From positions 1-64,000 of the forward strand of contig NZ_VNHU01000002.1 in NCBI RefSeq assembly GCF_008124785.1: 64,000 nucleotides of DNA, read 5' to 3'. Positions 1 through 9,253 of the stretch are shown piece after piece (the first letter of the stretch is position 1; every line of letters begins with the position of its first letter). The translations under genes and the position numbers were made by a program. Under the pieces are notes generated by a model. That model ran no database searches. It was given only the letters and a program-made list of their open reading frames with translations, and had not been told where the DNA came from. Origin of the DNA: Aquimarina intermedia (lineage in GTDB: Bacteria; Bacteroidota; Bacteroidia; Flavobacteriales; Flavobacteriaceae).

Positions 1-16
1 ATCTTTGACTCTAAAT

Positions 17-50
17 GGAATGAGCCCGATACAATATCGAGCTCATTTCC
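17..50. terminator. Hairpin downstream of the nqr operon, possible terminator
   Basis: An imperfect inverted repeat (left arm 17-31, right arm 35-50, CAA loop, one bulge and one mismatch) lies between the end of nqrF and the window edge. The U-tract is weak on both strands, so this is only a plausible end of the nqr transcript or of a gene outside the window. Confidence 0.35.
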
Positions 51-126
51 AAAATTAAATTTTGTTTAACCGTCCAACTTTTGGGGTTCAGTCCAAGATG
101 CCGGTTTTTAATAATATAATTGAAGA

Positions 127-1437
127 TTATCCTCCAAAATCATCAAATCTGATATTCTCATCAGGAATTCCGAAGTCTTCTCCCATCTTTTGAACAGCTT
201 TATTCATCAATGGCGGTCCACAGAAATATAACTCTATATCTTCTGGTGATTCATGATGATTTAAATAATTATCAATAACCACGTTATGAACAAAACCTAC
301 AAACCCGTCTCCCTCTGTGTCGTTAATATCCTTTTTAACTTTCCAGTTATCAACTTCCAACGGTTCTGACAGTGCCAAATAAAATTTGAAATTAGGGAAT
401 GTCTTTTCCAATTGATAAAAATGATCTAAGTAGAAAAGTTCTCTTTTAGATCTACCACCATACCAAAACGTAACAGTACGTCCTGTTTCTAAGGTTTTGA
501 AAAGGTGATATAGATGGGATCGCATTGGTGCCATACCTGCTCCTCCACCTACATATAACATCTCAGCTTCGGTCTCATTGATAAAGAACTCTCCATAAGG
601 CCCTGAGATAATAACTTTATCTCCAGGTTTTCTAGAAAATATATATGAAGATGCAACTCCAGGATTCACATCCATCCATCCGTTCTTAGCGCGATCCCAT
701 GGCGGGGTAGCAATTCGAACATTCAACATAATGTCTCTACCTTCAGCAGGATAAGAAGCCATCGAATAAGCTCTCTCAACAGTTTCATTATTCTTCATCA
801 CTAATGGCCACAAATTGAATTTGTCCCATTCTTCTTGAAATTTATCCGGAGTTTCATGCTCTTCTGGGTGAGCCGTGATATCCATATCTGCAAACTTTAC
901 TTCACATTGAGGAATTTCAATCTGGATATATCCTCCTGCCTTATAGTTCATATCTTCTGGAATACGGACTACAAATTCTTTAATAAAAGAAGCGACGTTA
1001 TAATTACGTACAACTTCTGCCTCCCATTTTTTGATTCCAAAAACTTCTTCAGGAATCTCTATATTCATATCCTGCTTAACTTTTACCTGACAAGCTAAAC
1101 GAGCACCGTGCTGCAGTTCCTTCCGAGAAAAATGCGGTGTTTCAGTAGGCAAAGCCTCTCCTCCACCTTCTAAAACATGACACTCGCATTGAATACAAGT
1201 ACCACCACCACCACAAGCAGATGGTAAGAATATTTTTTGCGCTCCTAATGTAGATAACAAGCTACCTCCGGAAGCTACTTCTATTTCTTTTTCACCGTTA
1301 ATAGTTATTTTAACGGGACCTGACGGCAGTAATTTATCTTTTGCAAATAACAAAATCCCAACCAATACCAATGTCAACACCAAAAAGGCGATTACGGTAA
1401 TTACGATGGTTCCAACTGTTGACGCTAAAAATATCAT
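127..1437 (-). CDS. nqrF: Na+-translocating NADH:quinone reductase subunit F
   Basis: NADH-oxidising entry subunit of the sodium-pumping Nqr complex in the inner membrane. The 436-residue protein starts with one transmembrane helix (about residues 8-32). A plant-type ferredoxin domain follows, with 2Fe-2S ligands Cys75, Cys81, Cys84 and Cys116, then a ferredoxin-reductase-like FAD/NADH module. The module shows the FAD motif RAYSMASYP, the nucleotide-binding GGGAGMAPMRSH and the C-terminal FCGPPLM. It is last in the operon, one base after nqrE. Length is a little above the usual ~408 residues. Electrons pass from NADH to FAD, to the iron-sulfur centre, then to the flavins of NqrC and NqrB. Identification is firm. 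Confidence 0.97.
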   Translation of the reverse strand: MIFLASTVGTIVITVIAFLVLTLVLVGILLFAKDKLLPSGPVKITINGEKEIEVASGGSLLSTLGAQKIFLPSACGGGGTCIQCECHVLEGGGEALPTETPHFSRKELQHGARLACQVKVKQDMNIEIPEEVFGIKKWEAEVVRNYNVASFIKEFVVRIPEDMNYKAGGYIQIEIPQCEVKFADMDITAHPEEHETPDKFQEEWDKFNLWPLVMKNNETVERAYSMASYPAEGRDIMLNVRIATPPWDRAKNGWMDVNPGVASSYIFSRKPGDKVIISGPYGEFFINETEAEMLYVGGGAGMAPMRSHLYHLFKTLETGRTVTFWYGGRSKRELFYLDHFYQLEKTFPNFKFYLALSEPLEVDNWKVKKDINDTEGDGFVGFVHNVVIDNYLNHHESPEDIELYFCGPPLMNKAVQKMGEDFGIPDENIRFDDFGG

Positions 1438-1438
1438 A

Positions 1439-2164
1439 TTATTTAAGTATTGTAACGTTTGTATTATCAGCTACTTTTTTGGTAGCATTTTCTTCTTTTA
1501 CTTCCACCTGAACACTCTCAGCTGCTTTTACATCTTCTTCATCGTCCCCTCCGGTAAGCATTCCACCAAAACTCATGAATCCAATAGCCATTAAACCCGT
1601 TAAAATAAAGGTGATACCTAAACCTCTAAGCGGTGCAGGAACATTGGAGTATCTGATTTTTTCACGAATAGCTGCAATTGCTAAAATTGCAAGAAACCAA
1701 CCAATCCCCGATCCTATACCGTATACTGCGGCGTGAGAAATTGCAGGAAATTCTTTTTGTTGCATAAACAAAGACCCTCCTAAGATGGCGCAGTTTACTG
1801 CAATCAATGGTAAGAAAATACCTAAAGAATTATATAAAGATGGTGAGAACTTTTCAACTATAATCTCTACCAATTGCACCATCGTTGCGATAGTTGCAAT
1901 AAATAGAATAAAGGTAAGAAAACTTAAATCATAGCTTGCATACTCTGGTCCAAGCCAAGCTAGAGCACCATCCTGTAACAAATACTTATCAAGTAAGAAG
2001 TTGAGAGGTACAGTTATGGCCAAAACGAAAATAACTGCTGCTCCAAGACCTACAGCGGTTGATACTTTTTTAGATACTGCAAGATATGAACACATTCCTA
2101 AAAAGAATGCGAATACCATGTTATCTATAAATATTGCTTTTAAAAACAATTCTAAATATTCCAT
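1439..2164 (-). CDS. nqrE: Na+-translocating NADH:quinone reductase subunit E
   Basis: Integral membrane subunit of the Nqr pump, homologous to RnfA. The first ~200 residues form the usual six-helix protein, starting MEYLELFLKAIFIDNM and including the conserved stretch AVNCAILGGSLFMQQ (Cys in a membrane helix, a likely metal ligand with its NqrD counterpart). The protein is 241 residues. The last ~35 residues form a charged, probably cytoplasmic tail (GGDDEEDVKAAESVQVEVKE) that short homologues lack. It sits between nqrD and nqrF in one operon. Confidence 0.96.
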   Translation of the reverse strand: MEYLELFLKAIFIDNMVFAFFLGMCSYLAVSKKVSTAVGLGAAVIFVLAITVPLNFLLDKYLLQDGALAWLGPEYASYDLSFLTFILFIATIATMVQLVEIIVEKFSPSLYNSLGIFLPLIAVNCAILGGSLFMQQKEFPAISHAAVYGIGSGIGWFLAILAIAAIREKIRYSNVPAPLRGLGITFILTGLMAIGFMSFGGMLTGGDDEEDVKAAESVQVEVKEENATKKVADNTNVTILK

Positions 2165-2247
2165 TTTATATTGCGTTTATATTAGTATTACTTTTATTAG
2201 GGATTATGACATGCAACATACTCCCTGGTTTCAGTAATTATAACTTT

Positions 2248-2940
2248 TTAATGATCTTCGATTAAAGCTTTATTTTTACTACGCTGTACCCATATTATGA
2301 TTCCTACCGTAATTAAAGCCATAGGCGCAAGTACCATAAAACCATTGTTTTCATATCCAAACGCATACAATCCCGTTTTTTCAATTGGATCACCCAAAAC
2401 TTTAAATCCGAATAGCGTACCAGAACCTAAAAGTTCTCTAAAAAAGGCAACAATTATTAATAACAGTCCATATCCGGCTGCATTACCTACACCATCCAAG
2501 AAAGATTTCCAAGGACCATTACCCAAGGCAAAAGCTTCAAAACGTCCCATAATTATACAATTAGTAATAATCAAACCAATAAAAACGGATAATTGCTTAC
2601 TCAGTTCATAGGCAAAAGCCTTTAATACCTGATCAACGATAATAACCAAAGCGGCTACCACTACTAATTGAACAATAATTCTAATTTTGGATGGTATAAC
2701 ATTTCGCATCAGCGAAATAACAACATTACCGATACCAAGTACAAAGACAACCGATATTGCCATCACAATCGACGGTTTAAGTTGTGCTGTGATTGCAAGT
2801 GCAGAACATATACCTAGTACCTGAATGGTAATCGGATTATTATCTGCTAAAGGATCGGTTAGCAACTTTTTGTTTTTCTTTGAAAATAAAGGCTCCTTCG
2901 GCTCTTTTACTTTAACTTCTTCTGTAGTTACTTCAGCCAT
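2248..2940 (-). CDS. nqrD: Na+-translocating NADH:quinone reductase subunit D
   Basis: Membrane subunit of Nqr, homologous to RnfE and pseudo-symmetric with NqrE. The 230-residue protein has a soluble N-terminus (MAEVTTEEVKVKEPKEPLFS) and then six transmembrane helices. The family stretch LIITNCIIMGRFEAFALGN carries the conserved membrane cysteine. It lies 3 bases after nqrC; the 83-base gap to nqrE holds no extra gene. Together NqrD and NqrE are thought to hold an iron centre between NqrF and NqrC. Confidence 0.96.
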   Translation of the reverse strand: MAEVTTEEVKVKEPKEPLFSKKNKKLLTDPLADNNPITIQVLGICSALAITAQLKPSIVMAISVVFVLGIGNVVISLMRNVIPSKIRIIVQLVVVAALVIIVDQVLKAFAYELSKQLSVFIGLIITNCIIMGRFEAFALGNGPWKSFLDGVGNAAGYGLLLIIVAFFRELLGSGTLFGFKVLGDPIEKTGLYAFGYENNGFMVLAPMALITVGIIIWVQRSKNKALIEDH

Positions 2941-2943
2941 TAT

Positions 2944-3699
2944 TTATTTTTTTAAAGTTTCAAAATAAGGTAAATACATCTTAATCCCTTTTTTAACCAT
3001 GGCAGTTACACCATCACCTGTAATCGTAGCACCTGCTAAAGCATCTACAGCATTATCATCTTTCCGATCATTTTTTGGATCAGAATTTCCCTTTTTCACC
3101 TCAATACCACGATAGTTACCATCAGCATCTAAAATCTTTTCTCCAAGAAAATCTTCTCTAAAATACGCTTCGGTAATATTAGCCCCTAAACCGGGGGTTT
3201 CACCCTTATGATCAAAGAAAGCTCCTTTTACTGTGTCAAAATTATCATTAAGCGCGACATAACCCCAGATAGCATCCCATAAACCATTTCCTCGAACAGG
3301 AATGATATAGAATTTTTCTCCATCCTTTTCCCCTACAAATAGCGGCAATCTTCTTTTGTAATCAGCATCTTGTTTTACCTTATCTGCTTCTTTTTTAATG
3401 TCAATTTCAAAGGCATCAGTAGTTTTAGTAGCGTTTCCATCTACAATAACAAATTGCTCACCTCCAACATACTGATCAAACAGTACCTGTGCTTTATCTG
3501 CAGGCACAAAGGCATTAGGATCCTCATCATCTGTTACATTCATAGCAAACAAAATATTTTGTTGCTTCTCTTTCTTTTTATTGATAGCTATATCTGGCTT
3601 AAGTACCGAAGATACACCAGCCAATAAAGCTCCTACAACAAACACCATTATCACAGAGAAAATGATCGTGTAGTTATTTTTATCTGTATTCATCGCCAT
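2944..3699 (-). CDS. nqrC: Na+-translocating NADH:quinone reductase subunit C
   Basis: Periplasmic flavin-carrying subunit of Nqr. The 251-residue protein has one N-terminal membrane anchor (about residues 11-33) and then an FMN-binding domain. The flavin transferase (ApbE) recognition motif is visible as DALAGAT, residues 219-225, which makes Thr225 the predicted covalent FMN attachment site. No apbE gene lies in the window; it may sit just beyond the left edge. A second in-frame Met at residue 3 could be the true start. It is two bases from nqrB in the operon. Confidence 0.96.
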   Translation of the reverse strand: MAMNTDKNNYTIIFSVIMVFVVGALLAGVSSVLKPDIAINKKKEKQQNILFAMNVTDDEDPNAFVPADKAQVLFDQYVGGEQFVIVDGNATKTTDAFEIDIKKEADKVKQDADYKRRLPLFVGEKDGEKFYIIPVRGNGLWDAIWGYVALNDNFDTVKGAFFDHKGETPGLGANITEAYFREDFLGEKILDADGNYRGIEVKKGNSDPKNDRKDDNAVDALAGATITGDGVTAMVKKGIKMYLPYFETLKK

Positions 3700-3701
3700 G
3701 A

Positions 3702-4904
3702 TTACGCTGTTTTTAATTTTAAACGTTTCATTCTCTTCTTTATATTTCCTTGAACAACATAGTGATCAATTGTCGGAGCAAAAACATTCATTAAAAGAAT
3801 TGCTAAAAATACTCCTTCTGGATAAGCGGGGTTAAAGACACGAATAAGAATTGAAATAAATCCAATTAAAAATCCATATATCCATTTCCCTTTATTGGTT
3901 TGTGATCCGGAAACAGGATCTGTAGCCATAAAAACAACTCCAAATGCAATACTACCAATTATTAAGTGCTGCCAGAATGGTGTACTCATTAATCCATAGA
4001 ATTTACTGGATTCTGAAATCCATCCTGCATCTACAACTCCGTTGAATAATAGTCCCATAAGTGCTGCACCCACAAAACCACTCAAAATTATCCTCCAACT
4101 CGCTACTTTGGTAAAGATCAAAATTGCCGCTCCGATCAAAATCAATAAAGTAGAAGTTTCTCCTACGGATCCAGGAATGTATCCGTAAAACATATCTGAT
4201 ATAGAAAACTGAACAGGATTACTTTGCGCCAATGTACCAAGAATGGTTTCTCCGGATATCGCATCTGCTGTACCAGCTCTTTCAACAGCCTCATGCACCC
4301 ATACCTTATCCCCTGACATCCAAGTTGGATAGGCAAAGAACAAAAATGCTCTGATAGTTAGGGCAGGATTAAGAATATTCATCCCGGTACCTCCAAAAAC
4401 TTCTTTCCCGATCACAACTCCAAAAACAACTGCTACCGCAAGCATCCATAATGGTATATCTATCGGTACGATTAAGGGAACTAACATCCCCGTAACCAAA
4501 TACCCTTCCTCTACTTCATGTCCTTTAATAACGGCAAACAAAAACTCTACAGCCAATCCTACCCCGTAGGATACAATTACTAGCGGCAAAACCGTCCATG
4601 CACCTAAAACAAAATTCTCCCAGTTAATAAAATGCTCAAAAAGAGAAAAATCAGCAGGAAAACCATTAATTGCAGAATAATGTTGATATCCAGCATTAAA
4701 AATACCAAAAAGCAAACAAGGTACTAACGCCAAAATCACGGTGTTCATAGTACGCTTTAAATCATCTGCAGCTCTAACGTGTCCTCCAGAATGTGTGGTC
4801 TCGTTAGGCAAATACAAAAAAGTATGGAGTGCATTAAATGCAGGCGCCATCTTTTTATCCTTATACTTAAGTTTTAATTGATGTAATTTATTTTTTAAGC
4901 TCAT
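3702..4904 (-). CDS. nqrB: Na+-translocating NADH:quinone reductase subunit B
   Basis: Largest membrane subunit of Nqr, homologous to RnfD, carrying FMN, riboflavin and the sodium path. The 400-residue protein has a soluble N-terminus (residues 1-50) and about ten membrane helices. The sequence DAISGET at residues 214-220 fits the ApbE flavinylation motif DxxSGxT, so Thr220 is the likely FMN site; Glu at the usual Ala position is a small deviation. Conserved blocks GGTGMNILNPAL and MATDPVSG are present. It lies between nqrA and nqrC with gaps of 2 bases on each side. Confidence 0.97.
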   Translation of the reverse strand: MSLKNKLHQLKLKYKDKKMAPAFNALHTFLYLPNETTHSGGHVRAADDLKRTMNTVILALVPCLLFGIFNAGYQHYSAINGFPADFSLFEHFINWENFVLGAWTVLPLVIVSYGVGLAVEFLFAVIKGHEVEEGYLVTGMLVPLIVPIDIPLWMLAVAVVFGVVIGKEVFGGTGMNILNPALTIRAFLFFAYPTWMSGDKVWVHEAVERAGTADAISGETILGTLAQSNPVQFSISDMFYGYIPGSVGETSTLLILIGAAILIFTKVASWRIILSGFVGAALMGLLFNGVVDAGWISESSKFYGLMSTPFWQHLIIGSIAFGVVFMATDPVSGSQTNKGKWIYGFLIGFISILIRVFNPAYPEGVFLAILLMNVFAPTIDHYVVQGNIKKRMKRLKLKTA

Positions 4905-4906
4905 AG

Positions 4907-6259
4907 CTACCCAATTTCTTTTAACATTAAATCTAAACCTTCTCTAACAATTTGTTGATGCGGTTGCTTTGACACACACACAAACTCAGTAAGCGCAAAA
5001 TCCTCAGGAGCTATCTCATACATTCCCAACTGTTCCATCGCATCCAGATCGTTTACCACACATGCCTTTAACAATTGTAACGGATAAATATCAAAAGGAA
5101 AAACTTCCTCATAATTACCGGTCACCACAAAGGCACGGTGCTCACCATTTGTATTAGTATCTAATTCGTATTTTTTATTAGGAAACAACCAAGAAAAGGT
5201 TAACGCTCTAGAAGTAGATATTTTATTAAAAATTGGTTTGTTCCAACCAAAGAATTCATAATCATTACCTTCAGGAATAACCGTCACAGTGTTATGATAA
5301 AATCCGATATGTCCATCAGGCTTAACATTATCACCGGTTAAAACATCTCCACTGATAACACGAATATTCTCATCCTTAACTCCAGAGTCGTATACTAATG
5401 TTGAAACTTCTGCTCCAATACGTGTTTTATAATATTTTGGAGTTTTAACAGACGATCCCACTAATGCTATTGTACGTTCTGAGTTAAATTTACCAGTTAG
5501 CAATAATTCACCCATAATAACTAAATCCTGAGGCGTAACAACCCAAACAGTCTCTCCTTTGTTGATCGGATCAATGTTTGCTATCTGTACACTCACATTC
5601 CCAGCAGGATGTGGTCCGGATACGCTGTGAAGCTGTATATCAGTAAGTTTAGCAAAAGGCGATGAATTTAAATCCCCCGCAGAAACATGCACACTCCCCG
5701 GAGTCATTTTACTAAGCGCAGTAACCGCAGCTTGAAGCGCTAATTCTTTACCTTGTAAAATATAGTCGTAAGAAGCCGCCAAAGGAGCTGTGGCATATGC
5801 GGAAACATAAATAGCTTTAGGCTCAATACTCGGGTCAGCAATTACATCATATGGACGTTGCTTAATAAAAGGCCAGCATCCAGAAGCAAGTAGATGATCT
5901 TTCACCTCTTCACCTGACATAGTTCCAACATTTTTAACTCCAAAATCCTTATACTGCTGTTCCTTATCAGCTAAAATTTTAAAGGCTAAAATCTTACGCT
6001 TTGCACCCCTAACAATTTCTACTACCTCTCCACTTACGGGTGAAGGAAAAAGTAATTTGGCATTAGCCTTAGAATGAAAAAGAGGTTCCCCTGCTTTAAC
6101 TTCTGTGCCTAACTTAGCCATAACCTTGGGCACAATGCCATGAAAATCATCAGGCCTAATCGCGTTGATATTACTTCGAGTAGCATCGACAGTAATTTTC
6201 TCTGCTTCGCCAACAAGCTTAATATCTAAGCCTTTTCTGATACGAATGTCTTTTGACAT
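4907..6259 (-). CDS. nqrA: Na+-translocating NADH:quinone reductase subunit A
   Basis: Peripheral cytoplasmic subunit of Nqr and first gene of the six-gene operon. The 450-residue length is typical. The N-terminus MSKDIRIRKGLDIKLVG, a biotinyl/lipoyl-like region (PLFHSKANAKLLFPSPVSGEVVEI) and the C-terminal MEQLGMYEIAPEDFAL stretch are family hallmarks. The subunit contributes to quinone interaction and complex stability. A promoter -7 element lies 37 bases upstream on the minus strand, so all six genes are probably one transcript. Confidence 0.97.
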   Translation of the reverse strand: MSKDIRIRKGLDIKLVGEAEKITVDATRSNINAIRPDDFHGIVPKVMAKLGTEVKAGEPLFHSKANAKLLFPSPVSGEVVEIVRGAKRKILAFKILADKEQQYKDFGVKNVGTMSGEEVKDHLLASGCWPFIKQRPYDVIADPSIEPKAIYVSAYATAPLAASYDYILQGKELALQAAVTALSKMTPGSVHVSAGDLNSSPFAKLTDIQLHSVSGPHPAGNVSVQIANIDPINKGETVWVVTPQDLVIMGELLLTGKFNSERTIALVGSSVKTPKYYKTRIGAEVSTLVYDSGVKDENIRVISGDVLTGDNVKPDGHIGFYHNTVTVIPEGNDYEFFGWNKPIFNKISTSRALTFSWLFPNKKYELDTNTNGEHRAFVVTGNYEEVFPFDIYPLQLLKACVVNDLDAMEQLGMYEIAPEDFALTEFVCVSKQPHQQIVREGLDLMLKEIG

Positions 6260-6295
6260 ATTTAAAGTCTATGTTAATTAACTAAAAAAATCGTG

Positions 6296-6303
6296 CAAAT
6301 TTA
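6296..6303 (-). promoter_or_regulatory. Putative -7 promoter element for the nqr operon
   Basis: On the minus strand this reads TAAATTTG, matching the Bacteroidota primary-sigma -7 consensus TAnnTTTG, about 37 bases before nqrA. A TTG lies 14 bases further upstream, shorter than the usual spacing, so the -33 element is uncertain. Confidence 0.5.
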
Positions 6304-6445
6304 CTAATTAAAACATGCAAGTGAAAGGAGGTTGTGTTATAAGATTTTATTTATATTCTTTCTAAATAAATAATTTCTGTTAGTCATGTACTATAAAGTT
6401 TTTAGGTATAACTTTTGATTATCTTTATCCTCAAAACGAACACAA

Positions 6446-7720
6446 ATGTCAAATTATATCTGTAGACATCTAATAATTTTTGTCCTTTTGACCACGTCCA
6501 ATTTACAAAATATTTTAGCTCAATTACAAACAAATGAAGCTGCATTACCTTCTCACATAAAATCTGTTCAGTTTTTGAGAGCAGCAGACAAAACCGGAAT
6601 ACCCATACTTCAACAAGGCGATCCTTTACGTATGACTTTTGACGACATTAATGGAGATGAGGCCGACTATTACTATAAAATTATTCATTGTGACTTCAAT
6701 TGGACTCCGTCACAATTATCAAAGAATGAATACTTGGACGGCTTCGATGACATTAGAATCACCAACTATGAAAATTCTTTTAACACCTTACAAATTTATA
6801 GTCACTACACGGTAAATATACCTAATGAAGATACTTATGGATTGAAAGTTAGCGGTAACTATATACTTCAAATTTACGATGATAATGATCAGTTCGTTTT
6901 TTCAAGAAAATTTATTGTATATGAAAATATTGCTTCTGTCGGTGTTGAAATAAAAAGATCCAGGACTTTGACTCACATCAACACGAAGCAAAGCGTACAT
7001 TTTGAAATCAACCCTGGTAAATCATTTTTTTTTAGAAATCCCGAGCAAACTGTAAAAACATTAATCCTTCAGAATGGTGATCTGCAAACCAGCATCACAA
7101 ATTTGAAACCTCAGTACACTTCGGACAATAAACTTGTGTACCGGTATGATAGCGAAGCTAGTTTTTGGGGTGGCAATGAATTTTTATTTTATGACAATAA
7201 AGAAATACGCTCTTCTACAGCCAACATCAAGCGTGTAGCCTTAGAAGATCTTTACCATCATTACTTATATACAGATGTGGTACGAGCAAATCGTAACTAT
7301 ACCTACAATCCAGATATTAATGGTGGATTTGTGATACGCAACCTGCGCTCCGAAGACAGCGACACTGCTGCAGATTATGTTTGGATGCATTTTACACTTC
7401 AGTGTTATGAACCTATAGGAAAAGGTGAACTGTATTTATATGGAGATTTCAACAATTATGAACTAAACCGTAATAACCAACTTGTTTACAATAAAGAATC
7501 CGGATTTTTTGAATTAAAAATTCTACTTAAACAAGGTTTTTACAATTACAAATATGTATTACTCACCGAAAATAATGCTATAGAACCCGGTTTTATCAGC
7601 GGAAATTTTGATGAAACCGAAAATATCTACACCGTTATATCGTACTACACCGCTCCGGGAGCCAGATATGATAGAGTTATAGGTATTGGAGAAGCTAATT
7701 CCTCATCTATTAGTAATTGA
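6446..7720 (+). CDS. T9SS plug-type protein (DUF5103 family)
   Basis: 424 residues with an N-terminal signal peptide (hydrophobic to about residue 25, cleavage near ILA-Q). The body matches the DUF5103 family, whose members act as the periplasmic plug that closes the unused SprA translocon of the type IX secretion system. Recognisable blocks are IKSVQFLRA, FDDINGDEADYYYKIIHCDFNWTPS split across residues ~60-90, and the C-terminal YLYGDFNNYEL / FYNYKYVL stretch. It is divergent from nqrA, an arrangement I recall from other Flavobacteriia. Family assignment is strong; function as plug follows from family knowledge. Confidence 0.85.
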   Translation: MSNYICRHLIIFVLLTTSNLQNILAQLQTNEAALPSHIKSVQFLRAADKTGIPILQQGDPLRMTFDDINGDEADYYYKIIHCDFNWTPSQLSKNEYLDGFDDIRITNYENSFNTLQIYSHYTVNIPNEDTYGLKVSGNYILQIYDDNDQFVFSRKFIVYENIASVGVEIKRSRTLTHINTKQSVHFEINPGKSFFFRNPEQTVKTLILQNGDLQTSITNLKPQYTSDNKLVYRYDSEASFWGGNEFLFYDNKEIRSSTANIKRVALEDLYHHYLYTDVVRANRNYTYNPDINGGFVIRNLRSEDSDTAADYVWMHFTLQCYEPIGKGELYLYGDFNNYELNRNNQLVYNKESGFFELKILLKQGFYNYKYVLLTENNAIEPGFISGNFDETENIYTVISYYTAPGARYDRVIGIGEANSSSISN

Positions 7721-7859
7721 TACACAACTAAAACAGCAGTCAATGCAAAATCCGCGGCTAATCACTTACAAACTATTGTTAAATTAGCTAAACGAATTAT
7801 TGATTATATGTATATTAGCTTAAGTCATCATTCAAGGTCCAAGGAAAAAACCTTTTACT

Positions 7860-8246
7860 ATGGTCGAACAAATTACCAAAGGCATAAAAATCTCGGTTGA
7901 CACTAATTTTGAAGGCACGTTTATTAAAAATAATCGTGTATTCTATGCTTTCGCTTATATTATATCTATTGAAAATCAAAGTAGCGATGTAGTTCAACTA
8001 ACATCCAGATTCTGGAAAATTAAGGATGCACTAAACTTTGTGGAAACTGTCGAGGGCGAAGGGGTCATCGGAAAAAAACCGGTGTTACAACCTGGAGAAA
8101 CCCACACATACAGCAGTGGTTGTTTGCTTCACTCCCCGTTTGGCTCTATGAAAGGATTTTATAACATGATCAATTTTACCTCAACTGCCAGATTCAAGGT
8201 ATTTATCCCTAGCTTCAAATTAAGCACTCCTTTTGCACTGAATTAA
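7860..8246 (+). CDS. apaG: ApaG family protein
   Basis: 128-residue ApaG protein (FN3-like beta-sandwich, fused to F-box proteins in eukaryotes). The family motif runs through GEGVIGKKPVLQPGE, TYSSGCLLHSPFG and MKGFYNM. In enterobacteria the gene has been linked to Co2+/Mg2+ resistance and to Ap4A metabolism, but its biochemical role is not settled. It is monocistronic here; its stop overlaps the 3' end of the convergent gene at 8243 by four bases. Confidence 0.93.
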   Translation: MVEQITKGIKISVDTNFEGTFIKNNRVFYAFAYIISIENQSSDVVQLTSRFWKIKDALNFVETVEGEGVIGKKPVLQPGETHTYSSGCLLHSPFGSMKGFYNMINFTSTARFKVFIPSFKLSTPFALN

Positions 8247-9229
8247 AATACACGCTTAATTCGCTGTAATTTACAAATTTCACCTTCTTGTTGTACGTGA
8301 CAAAATAAACAATTAGAGTCGTGGATTATTTCAAAATCCTTTTGAAAATTAAATCCTTTTTTCTCAAGTATAAACTGACCTTCAAAATCTGCAATACCTT
8401 TTTCCGTATACCGTCGAATAGTATATATCTCCTCATCCTGCGTCTCCTGGATGTAGAAATAAGCACTGCTTCCAATACCACTTAAAAAAAACAAATATTT
8501 GGAAACAAGTTTCAATTCATGAGTTGATTCATCGAGAGGTACAGGAATTTTTTTATCAAAATAATTCACTAAATTCTCTCGGATCACTGATCCGGCATAA
8601 GGTTGTAAACACCCATCGGTAACGGTATAAAGATCTTTTTTTCTAGATGCATACAGCACGTTACCCAATGGACTTGGTGTAAAAATTTTTATTCTCTTTA
8701 AGTACAGTTTGATAATTATATTTGTTGTACTTCGAATAAGCGTATCTGTAACCAAACGAGAACAATTACTTCCTTTTTTACCAAAAGCTCGATATGGAAG
8801 GCTACCGTGCTCCTGCATCGACATGAGATACCCTTTAGCACTCTCAAAGTTAATTGCATAACATAACGAAGCCACAAGCCGCCCTTCACCATGAGTTTTT
8901 TCAGGATTTGCCTCAAGCCACACTAAAAACTCTTTTAAGTTATCCAAATTTCCTGCGTCGTCAAATTTTGCATTGAACGGAAGCTCTAACTCAACGTCTG
9001 TCGCAGCACTACGCACCCTTCCCGTCCCTGGCGGAGTCACGTAACGACCAAAATCATAATAGGAGGCCCTACCCGTAGAATTTTCGATAAGTACTAAAGC
9101 CGCATGTCCTGCCTTAATAAACTTATTTTTACCTAACCCCAAATAAGGAAAAACATGCAATGCTGATTCATCAGAATAGCGAACAAAAGTATCCGGAAAT
9201 GCTAAAACGATAATAGTACCGGTATTCAT
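8243..9229 (-). CDS. DUF6695-like protein, possible permuted papain fold
   Basis: 328 residues, no signal peptide or membrane helix. I believe this is the flavobacterial family annotated DUF6695, whose function is unknown. Residues 38-47 (IKAGHAALVL) and 152-161 (KGSNCSRLVT) place a conserved-looking His42 before a Cys156. That order is seen in circularly permuted NlpC/P60 (LRAT/YiiX-like) cysteine hydrolases, so an amidase, thioesterase or peptidase role is possible. The C-terminal half (residues ~210-328) looks like a separate beta-rich module. It is convergent with apaG and follows the NRDE gene on the same strand after 24 bases, so the two may be co-transcribed. Confidence 0.6.
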   Translation of the reverse strand: MNTGTIIVLAFPDTFVRYSDESALHVFPYLGLGKNKFIKAGHAALVLIENSTGRASYYDFGRYVTPPGTGRVRSAATDVELELPFNAKFDDAGNLDNLKEFLVWLEANPEKTHGEGRLVASLCYAINFESAKGYLMSMQEHGSLPYRAFGKKGSNCSRLVTDTLIRSTTNIIIKLYLKRIKIFTPSPLGNVLYASRKKDLYTVTDGCLQPYAGSVIRENLVNYFDKKIPVPLDESTHELKLVSKYLFFLSGIGSSAYFYIQETQDEEIYTIRRYTEKGIADFEGQFILEKKGFNFQKDFEIIHDSNCLFCHVQQEGEICKLQRIKRVF

Positions 9230-9253
9230 TTTTTAACTAATTTAACGCCTTTG

